From Branchinecta lynchi (lineage: Eukaryota; Arthropoda; Branchiopoda; Anostraca; Branchinectidae), in contig JAKZAP010000017.1 in NCBI GenBank assembly GCA_023053575.1, positions 2,487,501-2,551,500 of the forward strand: a stretch of DNA of 64,000 nt. Direction: 5' to 3'. Below, piece after piece: positions 11,843-22,712 of this stretch (its first letter is position 1; each line of letters begins with the position of its first letter). The translations under genes were made by a program, and so were the position numbers. The notes below the pieces were generated by a model. It saw nothing but the letters and a program-made list of their open reading frames with translations. It made no database searches and was not told where the DNA came from.

Positions 11843-14800
11843 TCACACTTCAAAATCGACTTGCACTCTTTTCTTCTCATACTCGAAGGCTTCGTGGAGT
11901 TTGGCCAGTTTTCCCGTTTTCCCACGTTGAAGCCTTTCCATTTGAACTAATTCGGACTTTTCTTTCTCAAAAACCGCGCGAAATCTTTTCCCGCCAACGT
12001 TCGAACGATAACTCATTTGCGGGGAAGGAGGCCATCGATCCGTACGAAGCTGGACAGCATCGTTTTCATCACTAGAATCGGGGATGTCACGTTTCGAAAC
12101 GATGCTTCTTTCGGTCTTAAAATACGATTCGAATATTTGTGTGGTTCCCATTTTGATGGTAAGTCTACCAGCCTGGTCCGGTAACTTTGAGAGGCTTTCC
12201 CTCTTCCCTGTGGCTGTACCACAGGGGTCCACGACAGTGGTACCAGTTCGGAACGTGATTGGAATACTTTTGCTGTACCGACTTGCAGACGGCTCTTGGC
12301 TAGGCTGACCTTGAATGGATTCGCTGTTAGTCCCCTTTTGCGGAGTGTTCAAAAGAAAGTCAAGAAATGAATTCTGCGGCTTCAGTGGTTTCGGGGTTGC
12401 ACCATCTCTTTTACTGGTTACTTGAAGACACAAGGGCTCTTCTGATTGGTCGAAAAGGGGATGGTCAGTATTCTGATCGCCTGTATCAAGGGAGTGATAC
12501 GGTGGGTGGTCAGAATGAGGTCCGGTTTCCTGTAGAGGTCTTCTCGAAAGCTGCTGCGGGGTCTGGCACGAACCTGCAGCCCCATTCGCCGATGAAAATA
12601 CAGTCGGATCTTTTGATTGGTCTGACCAGTCGACTGCAGAAAGTCTCGTTGAGCGGGATTGGTAATTGTCAGCAGCACTTCGCTGAGGGTGATGACTGAT
12701 GTGCTCAGCAGTCCTGAAGGGCTCGTCTGACTGGTTTGCCTCATCGCAAGTGTCAAGCGCTGCGTATTCGTGGGTTAAACAACCCATCGCACGTCCAATC
12801 TCCCACTCATGGCTTCGATCTTGTGATTGGCCCTCGGATCCAGGCATGGGTTCGGAAGGCTTTCTCGACCGGACGACAGCAGAATTGACACTGTTTTCTG
12901 ATAGCTCAGCTCGGTGCCGAGGCTTCGCCGACGCATCTAAACGTAACGGTGGGGTCAAATCGAGTGGATAGTAGTCCTTGTTTTCAGACACTGAAGAACT
13001 GGGTATGTGCAAAGAAGACTCAGGACGAGCCATTGCACCACCCGGTTTGCTACAGTCTAACTCATGATTCGCAATGTCAACCTCTGTCGATGGTCCATGA
13101 TTACGCAGAAAACGGGATAGTGCCGTGCCACTGTGTTTATCAAAGCCTTGGTACCATCGTCCTTCAACATTGATGATAGACTGATTGCAACGAGTAGCAT
13201 TTGTCACTTGTGGTTTAATAGCGCTCGGGGCTAGAATCGCGCCAGTGGCGAAATTAAATAGTTCAGAAAGCTTATCTACTTTTACTGATTGTCCCACTGC
13301 CGTACCATTACTGTCAAGGCCTTTCACATACATCCTTTTATTCAAATTTACAGGTGACGGATTGACTGAAAGTCCGACCGGATTACGGCTGGTGGATCCC
13401 GAACTGGCCGAGTAAGTTCTATTCCTGCAGTCCGGTCCAACCTCTTTGGCAGCATTCCATTCACCCGCAAAGCTTCGAATTTCGTTCCGGCTGAAAGTAA
13501 CGCGTTTAAAACCATTTGACTTGACTGTCTGCGTTGGGTCACTGTCGGTAAATTTCTCATCTCTATCCATATTCTGAGCGATAACTCGGACGGCTCCGGA
13601 TGGTTCATTCTTGGTACTGCCGTTATCTGCGTTCAGGTTGCTGTTACCGTAATACCTGCTGTTCGTCAAGTTGTCTCCGTTATCGGCAACAGGCATGTCA
13701 ATATCAATGGGTCTGGGTAGTTCGTTCACAGAACTGTCGGTATCCATGTTATTTCTTCGAACTAGTTCCATTTTACCGTTAGCGTAGTACGTATCATCCG
13801 TAGTTTTCGACTGTGTTAGCTTTTCATTACAGATCCCGTCTTCATATTTAGCCTGGTATCCGACTGGTGGTGCTTCGGCTTGCTTTAAGCCTTGATCTGT
13901 ACCCTGATCTGTAGGGTATGGTACGACCTGAGTCGGTCTTCGACTGTCCTGGTTCCCATTGATGTCCGTTGGCGTTGCGGCAAAAGAGCTTGGGATCGAA
14001 CCTGGTTTCTTTGTTGCATATATTTCCGTTCGTGTGACTTGCATTTGCGATAACAGAAGACCAGAGGGATAGTCCTCATCTGGAAAACTATTCTGGTGGT
14101 TTGTCTGCTGTCTAACGGCCAGGTATTTCGAAGAATCGTCAACCGTGTGATACAGTTCAGACCCATTATCGAATGTTCTGTAATGCACATCAGTTAATCT
14201 TTCTCCTCCTAGAGTCTGGTTCGCACAAAATGCTTGTCGTTGGCATATCTGCTGCTGGAATCCGGGATTCCTATCGTCCGCGAAAGTGCTAGACGTATGG
14301 GAAGAAAAGTCTTTTGGATTATGGCTTCTCTTTTCTGTGGTTTGCGACGCTGGATCTATCTCCGCCACATTCGATCGCTTACAGGTAGAATGTGGTGTGG
14401 TACCCCCTTTTACAGGCTCTTCGAAACGACGTACCACCAATCCATCGTTTTGGGTCTTCATTCCATAGGTATCATTCGAAGTCGGGTGTACATTTTGTAG
14501 AGTGGTTGCACTGCCAAAAGCCGGACCAGTAACACCGTCTTCTGTAGCACATTTTTCAGCGTGACCGTGCTTCCGAGGATGATTCCTCTCCGTTGGTCCA
14601 TGGTTTCTTTTCTCGCTCGTTACCGGATAAACAATTTCATCGTTCGATGTTGCGTACACGTTCTGTCTGGTTGACTCTTCGTCTGAAATCTTATTACAAA
14701 GTGAGTTGTATGCTCTGTGTGAATCATTCCGGCGGGAAGTCAGGGACTCCTCTCTTTCAGAGTGTCTGGTGCGGTTCGCGAATACACTGTGCCGGTTGGA

Positions 14801-17086
14801 AGAATCGCCTCCTTCATACTGCAGGGTCTGCTCAGCTTTCGAGTAAGAGTTTTCAGAGGGTCCGGAGCGGATCGTCTCGTATGTTTCGGATTCGTTTACA
14901 TCGATCTGTGTCGTGTATACATTCTGACGGTTGGTTATATGATCTCGTTCAAGCTGCAGGCCCTGCTCGGTTTCTAAGTAGGAGTTCTCATACGGTCCGC
15001 GGTGGTAGTTTCTCTGGGATTCCTTCTCGTTGTCCTGTATCCTGTATAAATTTTGTCTGTTAGTTGTACGGTCTCGTTCATGGTGCAGGCTCTGATCGGT
15101 TTCCGAGCGGGAGTTCGCATGCGGTCCAGGTTGGTTTGTTTGGTAGGTCTCGGATTCATTCTCAACACCTTGTGTCCTGTACACATTCTGTCTGTTAGAT
15201 GTACCGTCTCCTTCATACTGTAGGCCCTGCTCGGTTTCCGAGTAACATTGTATGTCTGGACTTTGTTGTGATCTAGCAAAGGTTTCGTCTGCGCTTCCAA
15301 ATTCTTCCGTCCAACCAACCTGTCTCTCATCCGTCACTTGGTACGGATTACGTTGATTCCGGTCTGCGCTCTGTCTGTCAACTGTCGCAACATCATCTTG
15401 CTCACTGAAACCCCAATGTTCTTCAGGCAACTCGTCACACAGAGTTTGCTCATACCGATGATCAACTATCTCCCGTCCTTCTGCAGACTGACATGATGTT
15501 CCTCTGGTCTGGTCCTGATCCTTTCGTGACCATGTACTGTCAAATTTCTGTTGCTTGTAGGTGAGCACGGGTTCTTTCCATCCACCATAGGATTCTGTTT
15601 GGTTATATTCCGTCATTTCTGGTTTCTGACTAGATCTTGTCGTGTATACGTTCTGTCGTAACCATGCACTTCCTACTTCGTAGCTGGGCATTGGTTGCTC
15701 CGCACCATTCTCAAATCCTGCTTTATTATGCTCTGTCGGGTCTGAAGTTTGATCACTTATTGTCGTGCATGCGCTCTGTCGTGACCACGTGTTATCCGGT
15801 CCAATCTTATCATGGTTTAACTTCGATTTCTCCCATGGCTGCTTTGGTCCAGTTTCATCATCATGAATAACCGGAGCGTTCCAGTGATCCAACTCGTACT
15901 CTGGATCAGCAATTTCGTCTTTTCGTTTCCTTGTGTTGACGACAGGTGTAGGTTTCAAGAACGCAAAAGTTTTCGGATTTGCAGCTTTATATGACATCGC
16001 TAAGGCTACAGCCACGCTTCCTGGCTTCCCAGACAAACTGGTATGCCGCGATTTGGGTTGGTTCGGTATACACTCTAGATTTTCTACATTACCGCCATAG
16101 GAAGCAAGGGTGGTAGATGATGCTTTGAGTCTACGAATAAGCATGGCTTGCCTGGAAACCTCTCCAGTGGTATTCTCGAGGGCTACAGAACCCTTGTTAT
16201 TTCGGCAAGGTGGCTCTGAAAACTTGAAACAAACTGCCTTCTTATTCCTGGAACGTTGGTGCTCCGCTGTTGTGCTAACCGGAGTGGTCGAAGCAAAAGT
16301 GCTCCTAATGGGGCCCGAACCCGCGGCTCCAGAGTTTTCGTTCGCAGTGCGGCAAAAAGTCTGTGCTTTCGCTTGGCTGGAAGTCGCTCGTTTAATGTCA
16401 CTAAAGCAGGTGTCTTGGTCTTCATTTTGCTGAAGCGCCATCTGATCAAATCGACTTATAGCTACTGGTCTTGTACCGTAAGAGTTTTTCGGGTCTTCTC
16501 CTGGGACTGACCAATCCTCCCAGTCCAAGTTCAGCTCTGATTCGTCTCCTCTCGGAACAGTTGACGTCTGCGGTAAATTCTCGAACGGATCCTCAAACCA
16601 GACATCTTCTAGGTTGCATTCAGTGTTATAGGCTGCCTGGTCATGGTTTCGACTGGAGGATTCAGGTGGCTGAATCAAATCAGGCTGGTTCGCAATTGCT
16701 ACCGCGGGATTGGTAATGGACGATTCAGCTCGAAACTGGTTGTCTTCTGGTGTAGCCCACGCCTCCCAGTCTTGACTATATTCGCCATCAAGGATTTCTT
16801 GGTTGTAACCTTGCTCAAGGTCTTTGTAACCCGATCTTCGTAAGTCAGTTCCATTTCGGCTCGTCTCACCCATTGAATCCCTTTGTACCACGGTATGTCG
16901 GCCATCGCATTCAGACTGTTTGCTCTTTTGATACGAGGCTAGTCGCGATTTGTCTCGTCCAGCACTAGATCTGAACTGGATGGTTTTAGGCTGGTTTTGA
17001 CCGGACGGTACACCATTGGAAGCTTGCTTCCGCTGGTGTGAGAACATCTGACTGCATTGTGGATCATTGGCGAAGGAACTATCCAT
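11843..17086 (-). CDS. Uncharacterised 1,747-residue hydrophilic repeat protein, single coding exon
   Basis: The frame is open for 5.2 kb. I place the start at the ATG at 17,086 because it sits in a strong Kozak context (GCCATGG). The frame stays open for a few codons further upstream, to a stop near 17,171, but without another ATG. The product is rich in Ser, Asn, Gln, Glu, Arg and Tyr, with no membrane segment, signal peptide or enzyme motif. A motif of the type (S/T)NRQNVYTT recurs at residues near 432, 474, 518, 630, 674, 716, 762, 805 and 865, which gives a degenerate repeat of about 42-46 residues. The four best units fill about 613-775. Other landmarks are SFLDFLLNTP near residue 1,570 and a charged, probably coiled-coil C-terminus (KRFRAVFEKEKSELVQMERL). 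The frame is intact, unlike nearby TE ORFs, so it is probably a real gene, perhaps a structural or scaffold protein. I recognise no family. Confidence 0.7.
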   Translation of the reverse strand: MDSSFANDPQCSQMFSHQRKQASNGVPSGQNQPKTIQFRSSAGRDKSRLASYQKSKQSECDGRHTVVQRDSMGETSRNGTDLRRSGYKDLEQGYNQEILDGEYSQDWEAWATPEDNQFRAESSITNPAVAIANQPDLIQPPESSSRNHDQAAYNTECNLEDVWFEDPFENLPQTSTVPRGDESELNLDWEDWSVPGEDPKNSYGTRPVAISRFDQMALQQNEDQDTCFSDIKRATSSQAKAQTFCRTANENSGAAGSGPIRSTFASTTPVSTTAEHQRSRNKKAVCFKFSEPPCRNNKGSVALENTTGEVSRQAMLIRRLKASSTTLASYGGNVENLECIPNQPKSRHTSLSGKPGSVAVALAMSYKAANPKTFAFLKPTPVVNTRKRKDEIADPEYELDHWNAPVIHDDETGPKQPWEKSKLNHDKIGPDNTWSRQSACTTISDQTSDPTEHNKAGFENGAEQPMPSYEVGSAWLRQNVYTTRSSQKPEMTEYNQTESYGGWKEPVLTYKQQKFDSTWSRKDQDQTRGTSCQSAEGREIVDHRYEQTLCDELPEEHWGFSEQDDVATVDRQSADRNQRNPYQVTDERQVGWTEEFGSADETFARSQQSPDIQCYSETEQGLQYEGDGTSNRQNVYRTQGVENESETYQTNQPGPHANSRSETDQSLHHERDRTTNRQNLYRIQDNEKESQRNYHRGPYENSYLETEQGLQLERDHITNRQNVYTTQIDVNESETYETIRSGPSENSYSKAEQTLQYEGGDSSNRHSVFANRTRHSEREESLTSRRNDSHRAYNSLCNKISDEESTRQNVYATSNDEIVYPVTSEKRNHGPTERNHPRKHGHAEKCATEDGVTGPAFGSATTLQNVHPTSNDTYGMKTQNDGLVVRRFEEPVKGGTTPHSTCKRSNVAEIDPASQTTEKRSHNPKDFSSHTSSTFADDRNPGFQQQICQRQAFCANQTLGGERLTDVHYRTFDNGSELYHTVDDSSKYLAVRQQTNHQNSFPDEDYPSGLLLSQMQVTRTEIYATKKPGSIPSSFAATPTDINGNQDSRRPTQVVPYPTDQGTDQGLKQAEAPPVGYQAKYEDGICNEKLTQSKTTDDTYYANGKMELVRRNNMDTDSSVNELPRPIDIDMPVADNGDNLTNSRYYGNSNLNADNGSTKNEPSGAVRVIAQNMDRDEKFTDSDPTQTVKSNGFKRVTFSRNEIRSFAGEWNAAKEVGPDCRNRTYSASSGSTSRNPVGLSVNPSPVNLNKRMYVKGLDSNGTAVGQSVKVDKLSELFNFATGAILAPSAIKPQVTNATRCNQSIINVEGRWYQGFDKHSGTALSRFLRNHGPSTEVDIANHELDCSKPGGAMARPESSLHIPSSSVSENKDYYPLDLTPPLRLDASAKPRHRAELSENSVNSAVVRSRKPSEPMPGSEGQSQDRSHEWEIGRAMGCLTHEYAALDTCDEANQSDEPFRTAEHISHHPQRSAADNYQSRSTRLSAVDWSDQSKDPTVFSSANGAAGSCQTPQQLSRRPLQETGPHSDHPPYHSLDTGDQNTDHPLFDQSEEPLCLQVTSKRDGATPKPLKPQNSFLDFLLNTPQKGTNSESIQGQPSQEPSASRYSKSIPITFRTGTTVVDPCGTATGKRESLSKLPDQAGRLTIKMGTTQIFESYFKTERSIVSKRDIPDSSDENDAVQLRTDRWPPSPQMSYRSNVGGKRFRAVFEKEKSELVQMERLQRGKTGKLAKLHEAFEYEKKRVQVDFEV
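14760..15250 (-). repeat. Best-preserved coding tandem repeats in the 1,747-residue gene (four units)
   Basis: Four in-frame units of about 120-130 bp encode the pattern ENSYSETEQGLQYE..., then TNRQNVYTTQ, then NESETYQT..GP. Units differ at many codons, often conservatively, so the array is old and kept as protein. More degenerate units extend on both sides (about 15,790-15,530 and 14,670-14,490). Confidence 0.75.
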
Positions 17087-17560
17087 GGCTTGACTAACTC
17101 GAACCGTACCTATCAGAGATCGTCTTATCAATAATAAATTTTGCCAGGTTGTTATTTTCGCCCGACTTTATCAGGAAAACATACAAGATAAAAAAACATG
17201 TAAAGAATGTTGAGAGGAAGAACTTTACTTTAAAGCTTACTTTAAAGCTTATTCGAACAGGCCTGGAACAGGACAATCTCATTACACTTAAATTGACATG
17301 AAGATCCGCTGAAAATGCGTTACTTCGTTGTACCGCTATTCACGATTAATCGATTTTAAAATATTGTAATTTCCGTGTGATTTGTGGTACCTCTATTCGG
17401 ACAGAGCTAGCTCATACAGAACTTTGCATATCCCTGCAGTCAGAGTATAGGTATAGTGATTATATTTCATTTGTTTTTGTTTGTTTGTTTTGGTGCAATA
17501 ACCCTTTAATGACGACTTTCGTGAGTCAAAATCTATCTATCTATATAATAAAAGACTCAG
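17087..17560. promoter_or_regulatory. 5' flank of the large minus-strand gene
   Basis: This segment separates the minus-strand ATG from the next repeat. About 17,270-17,400 is a fragment of MITE family E (shared phrase TCCGTGTGATTTGTGGTACC). No convincing TATA box or exon was found. Promoter function is inferred from position only. Confidence 0.2.
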
Positions 17561-17822
17561 AGCGTGTTCCACCCTCCTAACAATAGTAACTATTATTTAC
17601 TACACGGTCAGAAGCTTCATAACAGGTAACACAAGGATGCGCGGTTCCAACAGACAACACTCAGGATGTAATCTGCTGTCGTGAAAACCTTATGCATAAC
17701 AAACATTGCCAGAAGAGTCGAAAACCGCCAAAAATGCTTACTCTGATTTTTTTGTGTTTCGTCATGATAATGGAAAATTAGTAGCGTAGTAACTACGCTA
17801 AGTTGGGTGGAACACTCTCTTT
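17560..17822. mobile_element. MITE with AGAGCGTGTTCCACCC termini
   Basis: The left end is AGAGCGTGTTCCACCCTCC and the right end is GGGTGGAACACTCTCT, which are inverted copies with few mismatches. Both arms continue with palindromic AGTAACTA-type sequence. The element is about 262 bp and non-coding. A second, disrupted copy lies at 37,909-38,484. About 17,830-18,125 contains pieces of a further dispersed repeat (TCGCCTGTC and CGTTTTCGATCGCCT) also seen at 36,340-36,485. Confidence 0.5.
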
Positions 17823-18127
17823 ATGGTTCCCCAATCATCGATGTTTATGTCATTTTAAAAATCTTGTTCGGTACAGAGGAGAAGTCACTCTTAGTGATAA
17901 GAGATGGTGACGCACGTACTTGCAGAAAAGTACGACTGGAGTGCGACTCCAGTGCAACTGAACAAAGATGGTCAGGGCTTCAGATGTTAATAGTTGCGAT
18001 TTTGATCGCCTGTCGGGACACCTGTCAGTCGCCGGTCTGCTTAATTGTCGTTTTCGATCGCCTCGTCCGTTCGCCTGGAAGCTTAATTCCCGTTTTTGGT
18101 AAAACGGATATCCTGTCCTGTCGCCGT

Positions 18128-18632
18128 TCCAGAACAGTCTAGTAAACTAGGCCCTTTTCTGACACCCATTCACAAACGGGGTGGCATGCCCCCAGGTATG
18201 AGTAGGGTGCTCATACGTATGTGTACCCCTTCTTCCCCAGAGGTCTACCAGTCTACTACACTTTTTAAATCAAAATTAATGACTACTTACCAACTGGTTC
18301 GCCAGGTCTAAGGATTACAGCAACAGATAGATCTGCTTCTTGGCTACAGCATGGTCTTTTTTTTAAATTTGCGCGATAGTTGCAAATGACAACTGAAACA
18401 CACCACCTATCTAAACATGGCGCGTACGATACGAACACACAGCATGAAATCGCCATCTCGCGAGCCCGAGACAAGGCGAAGACGAGAGAGCTACCTGGCG
18501 GTAATATTTTCAGCATACTTCGATTTCACTTCTCAGCGGCAATTTATTTAAATCTTCACCTCGTGTGCAATAGGAATTCAGTGTTAAGCAAATAACCAGA
18601 GTACAGTAGCGAATGATCGAAATTTTTCAATC
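18128..18632 (+). repeat. Duplicated promoter-proximal segment, copy 1
   Basis: It runs from CCAGAACAGTCTAGT to GCAAATAACCAGAGTACAG and is found inverted at 28,044-29,575. Shared landmarks include CACAAACGGGGTGGCATGCC, ACACTTTTTAAATCAAAATT, CACCTATCTAAACATGGCGC and GTGTTAAGCAAATAACC. Its downstream end is 36 bp from the ATG exon of the plus-strand gene at 18,668, so it probably supplies the promoter or 5' UTR. Confidence 0.7.
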
Positions 18633-18667
18633 TTCAAGTCGTAAAAAATTAAAGCAGTCACATCAAA

Positions 18668-21564
18668 ATGCCAGGTAAGAGCATATTTCTCCCATCTTTA
18701 TTGTTTTTTTCGTTGATTAAGTGTATGTGCATTTTTATTCGTACTCAAGATTTTGACAATATAGGCTGTCTTCTATGCACCAACGTATTATTTTCGTGGG
18801 GTATATAATTATTTCTAGACTTTCTGGCTACTCTAGACTACTTCTCGCCCTTTTTATTGTTGTATTCCAAAATATGTTTTAAGTAATCATTATATCAATG
18901 ATCGTTGTATAAAATCGTAGAAGTCTTAAAATGGTGACAACTTCGGGGTGATTATTGGCCTTGCTTCAAGCCTGTTGTCACACTACAATAACAGGGAAAA
19001 AGATGTATTCGCAGAAACAAGCTTTACTTGCGTAGAAAATATCCTTTGTATTTTTTTCCTGGAACAATCTCGACCATTTGATCGTTTGTCCAGTCCATGT
19101 TATAACTAGTCCACAGGGCATATCCAATCTTTTGTTTAGTCTCAAAAAATCTTCGGTCTTAGAAGTAATCATAAAGATCTCGAACAAGAAAATAAAAGAA
19201 AAAGTTGAAGAAGACACTAAGAAGGCAATTATCACACTAATTAACGGTTACAAGGTGATATCTAAAACGCACTAAAACACACAAATACAAAACAAATCAA
19301 AGCAAGGAAAAAACTAAAAATTTAACTGATTCTACAGCTGGGATTTTTTATGCAGGACAAGGAAATCGTCCTACTCCGAGTGAGAATCGAAGGAAGCTGG
19401 TGTCAACAGGCAAAAACGCAAGATATTTCAACAGGTAAGTAATTGTTTGGTTAAACATCACTCGAAATTATTGGTGATGACAGTCATGAGGACTCGCTGA
19501 GCTAACGTCAGAGCATTCATCTTTGTTCAGTCCTTCGACGTGATGGCTGAACATTTCCTCCCATTGGTCTTCTTCCAAGGATCGTAAGTGATGCAACGTT
19601 ACTGACAGTCCTGTGTCGTCCTGTGTAACGTAGCTCTTCTGTGATACTCCACAGCGCTAACACCGAAATTTTTCAGTGGTTCAGTGACCTGTAAAAAATA
19701 TTCCTCCAGCTCAAGCTGATTGCGAATCAGAGACGTAGAGCATTGTGTCAAGACATAGAGCATTGGGTGACTAAAATGCCTACCAAGCTTCATCGTGCTC
19801 GGCATATCTAGAAGTACCGAAAAATAAAACCTGGTGACAGTGATAGGACAAAAAGAAATTTGCAATATTTAGAACTTTACTAATGCAAATATTTAGAACT
19901 GTACTAATACGGTCTTTAAAGGTTGGTGTTAAAAGAACCACACGAAGCAATATGTTATACCCTTAAAGCATACCTCATGCCATTATCAGTATTCAAAACT
20001 ATTCAAAACCAACTCTGCTATTAACAAATTATCAACGGCTTTGGTTGTTTTAAGCCTTTCCCCAGGTCCTTCGACTTTTCTAGGAGAACCTAGGCCAAAT
20101 TCATATAACCAATTTTCCGCATCAGTAGTTGCGTTTTCGCAGATACTATGATATCTGATTCCAACATACCCAGCGATGACTGAAATAAACAGATACCCAG
20201 ACTGAATATATTTTGCGACATTTCGGCCCTCTTGGCAAGGGTCCTCTTCTCGGAAAGTTTCGAAAAGAAAATTATTTCTTTCAGGCGATGAAGATCCACA
20301 ATCTGGTTGGACACCATATGTGATCACCATTACGTCCAGCAACGAAACGACCACCGAACAAGTCCGCCAGTCAGTGCTTCCACTTGCTCCACTTCGAAAA
20401 TCCTGCCGGGAACCCCAAAAATCCTGAAAAATCCTATCGAAGAGTCTAAAAATCCTGCACAGAAATCCTGCCGAAAAAAACAAAAAACCATGTCCGTACT
20501 AGTTAAAGGGATAGTTGTTAAGATTATATATGGCTGGAGGATTTGAGCAAAGGCAGATGATTCTTTCGTCTCTATCGTCTGGGAAGACTAGAACGTTTTT
20601 GCCATAACGACAAGTACTGCAAATACCAGCACTAACATTAAAGAGGGCGTCACTAGACGGGACTTGACAATGTATAGACAACAGGCGCAGCGGCAACGAC
20701 TGTACGTACCTAGGACAAATTATACTATGCGCCGCAGGCAAAATTTTTTAAATACGTATTTTTTGGCAAAATTTAATTTGATTCTAGCTTTTAGTGTAGT
20801 TCAAAGTCACAAATATTCCAAGCCTTCAACGCCTACTATAAGTGACACACTCTTCTTCTAAATAGGGAATATATACTAAAAAATGCGCCGCTGGCGAAAT
20901 TTTGTAGAAACACTTACGATCAAAGTGTATTTTAGCTTTTCGAAATGAAGACACGATCAGACGATTCAAACGAGAGAAATAACCCGCATTTCTTCCTTTT
21001 TTAATAAAAAGGAGTTTGGTATGAGATGGTTAAAGTTGGATAAAAACAGGAGGTTGAACGTAGCCATATAGCTAAAATAGAGCTTCCACTATGGTTTTGT
21101 TTTCTCCAAAATGCTTAACTCTTACTGCAGTCTGTTAAAAGTATCAGCGAATTCCTGTTAAATCCTAAAAAGTCCGGAAATCCTGCAAAATCCTGGAATC
21201 TCAGAAATCCTGAAAAAAATCCTGCCGGGATCCAAAAATCCTGAATTTCAGGATAAATCCTGCAAAGTGGAAGCACTGCCGCCAGTGGACATTTGATACT
21301 AAAGAGCTACCTGGCAGAAGGGAAAGTTGGGCCTTCGTGGCATCCGGCCAAGCTACCGAAGCCAATCATTCCCAAGGTCATCGCGCTCAGTATCGCGACT
21401 ACAGCATAAAAAACGCCCGTCTGGTCCCAGCCAGAGAAGCCCGCCCAACCCAAGAACAAGAGATGCTTCGGGTTCTGTGGCCACACAGGTTCCAAACTAT
21501 CGGAGTTACTCAGGCCAGGTCGCAGGTGGATCTTGAACGCCGTCGCCACCGTATGGCGGGTTAG
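18668..21564 (+). CDS. Small three-exon gene, 110-residue basic protein of unknown function (spliced model)
   Basis: The model joins 18,668-18,674 (ATG CCA G), 19,356-19,434 and 21,318-21,564. Exon 1 ends at GTAAGAG. Exon 2 lies between TTTTTTATGCAG and GTAAGTAA. Exon 3 follows CTACCTGGCAG, with a branch-point-like GATACTAAAG upstream. Phases agree (1, then 2), and the joined frame is open to the TAG at 21,562. The product starts MPGQGNRPTPSENRRKLVST, is rich in Arg and Gln and ends VDLERRRHRMAG. No domain is recognised. Intron 2 contains the hAT element at 20,372-21,278. The last bases before the stop read GCGGGTTAG, so a further exon after GCGG|GTTAGT cannot be ruled out. Confidence is moderate: splice sites and phase agreement are good, but there is no known homologue. 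Confidence 0.45.
19356..19434 (+). CDS. Exon 2 of the small plus-strand gene
   Basis: 79 bases flanked by a T-rich acceptor ending ATGCAG and the donor GTAAGTAATTG. It enters in phase 1 and leaves in phase 2, and encodes QGNRPTPSENRRKLVSTGK then NARYFN. Confidence 0.45.
20150..20300 (-). repeat. Fragments of dispersed MITE families
   Basis: AGTAGTTGCGTTTTCGCAGA (about 20,125) belongs to the GTTGCGTTTTTGC group. GACATTTCGG and CTTGGCAAGGGTCC (about 20,220) belong to family A. Confidence 0.35.
20372..21278. mobile_element. Non-autonomous hAT-type element, 907 bp
   Basis: The ends are CAGTGCTTCCACTT and its inverse AAGTGGAAGCACTG, the canonical hAT terminus. An exact 8-bp target duplication, CCGCCAGT, flanks it at 20,364-20,371 and 21,279-21,286. 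Inside each end are runs of the short phrase AATCCTG. There is no transposase ORF. It sits in intron 2 of the small plus-strand gene. Confidence 0.85.
21318..21564 (+). CDS. Exon 3 of the small plus-strand gene, with stop
   Basis: The frame is open from the acceptor CTGGCAG to the TAG. The segment includes EARPTQEQEMLRVLWPHRFQ and a final Arg-rich helix. The opposite strand is also open here with a hydrophobic product, but that frame lacks splice or phase support. The exon begins 31 bp after the hAT target duplication. Confidence 0.45.
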
Positions 21565-22105
21565 TTTTCGAGTCCCCCGTTACAACGCCACTGTCTCGGA
21601 GTAGGTTCCGTCTTCCAACGACAATTTCATCAGCTTCAGCTGTTCCAGCTATTACAGAAAATGAACTGGAGGAAGTTGATCTAATACCCAGGAAAATTGC
21701 AGGATTGCAGGAAATAGGAGAAAACAGATGCGGAAAAAGTTAAAGCGACAGCAAATTCAAATTGGGCGAGTGTACACTAGCGGAAGGAAGAACAAATTGC
21801 CCATTAGATCTAATGACGGTTATATCATGGATGGTGCAACGATTTCCGCAATCCGCAAAGCAACCAACTCGACAGCCTTGTGTCGTGTGTGCAACCGTCG
21901 CTGAGATAGCGAGGAGCATCACGACTATGCTGCTCGAGTTGGCTCCTTTGCGGATTGGCTAACCTGCGACCATGAGGGCTGCATTTATGGAGGACACCAT
22001 CGTTGCCTCAAACCGAGGGAAATGGCGAAGGGCCACACAGAAGTCGATGACTTTTTTTTGTGTGCGAAGGCCACGAAAAGCCTTAACCTTCGATTTTTAC
22101 TTTTT
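21565..22105. other. Intergenic stretch, nothing recognised
   Basis: Short overlapping frames on both strands have no splice support or family signature. No repeat family from elsewhere in the window is obvious here. Confidence 0.3.
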
Positions 22106-22107
22106 TC

Positions 22108-22712
22108 TTTGTCGTCCGTTTGTCCGTCCGCTTATCAGGACGATAAATATCGAAGGGAAGGAAATATTAAGATGAGAATTTGTGTGAGGATCCCTTAGGT
22201 CAAGAGACAGAACGAGCTCGTAGATGGTCTCTGTAGCCTTAGTTTTAAGGGTGGTGGTTCAAATTTAAGGGAAGAACTAACATTGTTGAACAGCTAATTA
22301 GATAATCGATTTAAGAATATAAAGACATACTGAATTCGTGTTAAAAATTTCGCCCGAAATACGGCAAAACCGGAAAATCACTTAAAAGTAAAAGTTTTAT
22401 CTGAAGTTGCTTAGGGTTCGATGTGCGACGAGAAGATATGGTGGATTCGGTTTTGAGATTTAGTTTTTTTTTGTTGCCGGACAAGTAGTTCGCCCGGAAT
22501 CCAGCTAAAACCGGAAATTCGCTAGAAGAAAGGCAGAATCCATTTCGTCATTGTAGATATTTTATGACGTACAGGTGTAAGAATACACGCTGAATTTTAA
22601 TTTTCATAGTATTTTAAGGATTCCAGCCAAGCCCGGATATCTAAAAGACCCAATTGTCTGGATCAAACATTATGTTTTTGGGATCCCCCTGAAACCTTTT
22701 GTCTTTTTCACT
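22108..22712 (-). mobile_element. Family B element, reversed and truncated
   Basis: Read on the minus strand, the head (GACAAAAGGTTTCAGGGGGATCCC) is at about 22,675-22,712 and the tail, with a GGACGGACAAACGGACG microsatellite remnant, is at about 22,108-22,130. The degenerate core units lie between. It is head-to-head with the plus-strand copy starting at 22,822. Confidence 0.55.

Noticed and set aside
12013..16905. Numerous frames of 60-156 codons overlapping the large minus-strand gene
   Set aside because: They are shadows of the 1,747-residue frame in other frames or on the other strand.
21307..21549. Minus-strand hydrophobic frame resembling a membrane protein piece
   Set aside because: It is opposite the phase-consistent plus-strand exon 3 and has no splice or family support of its own.
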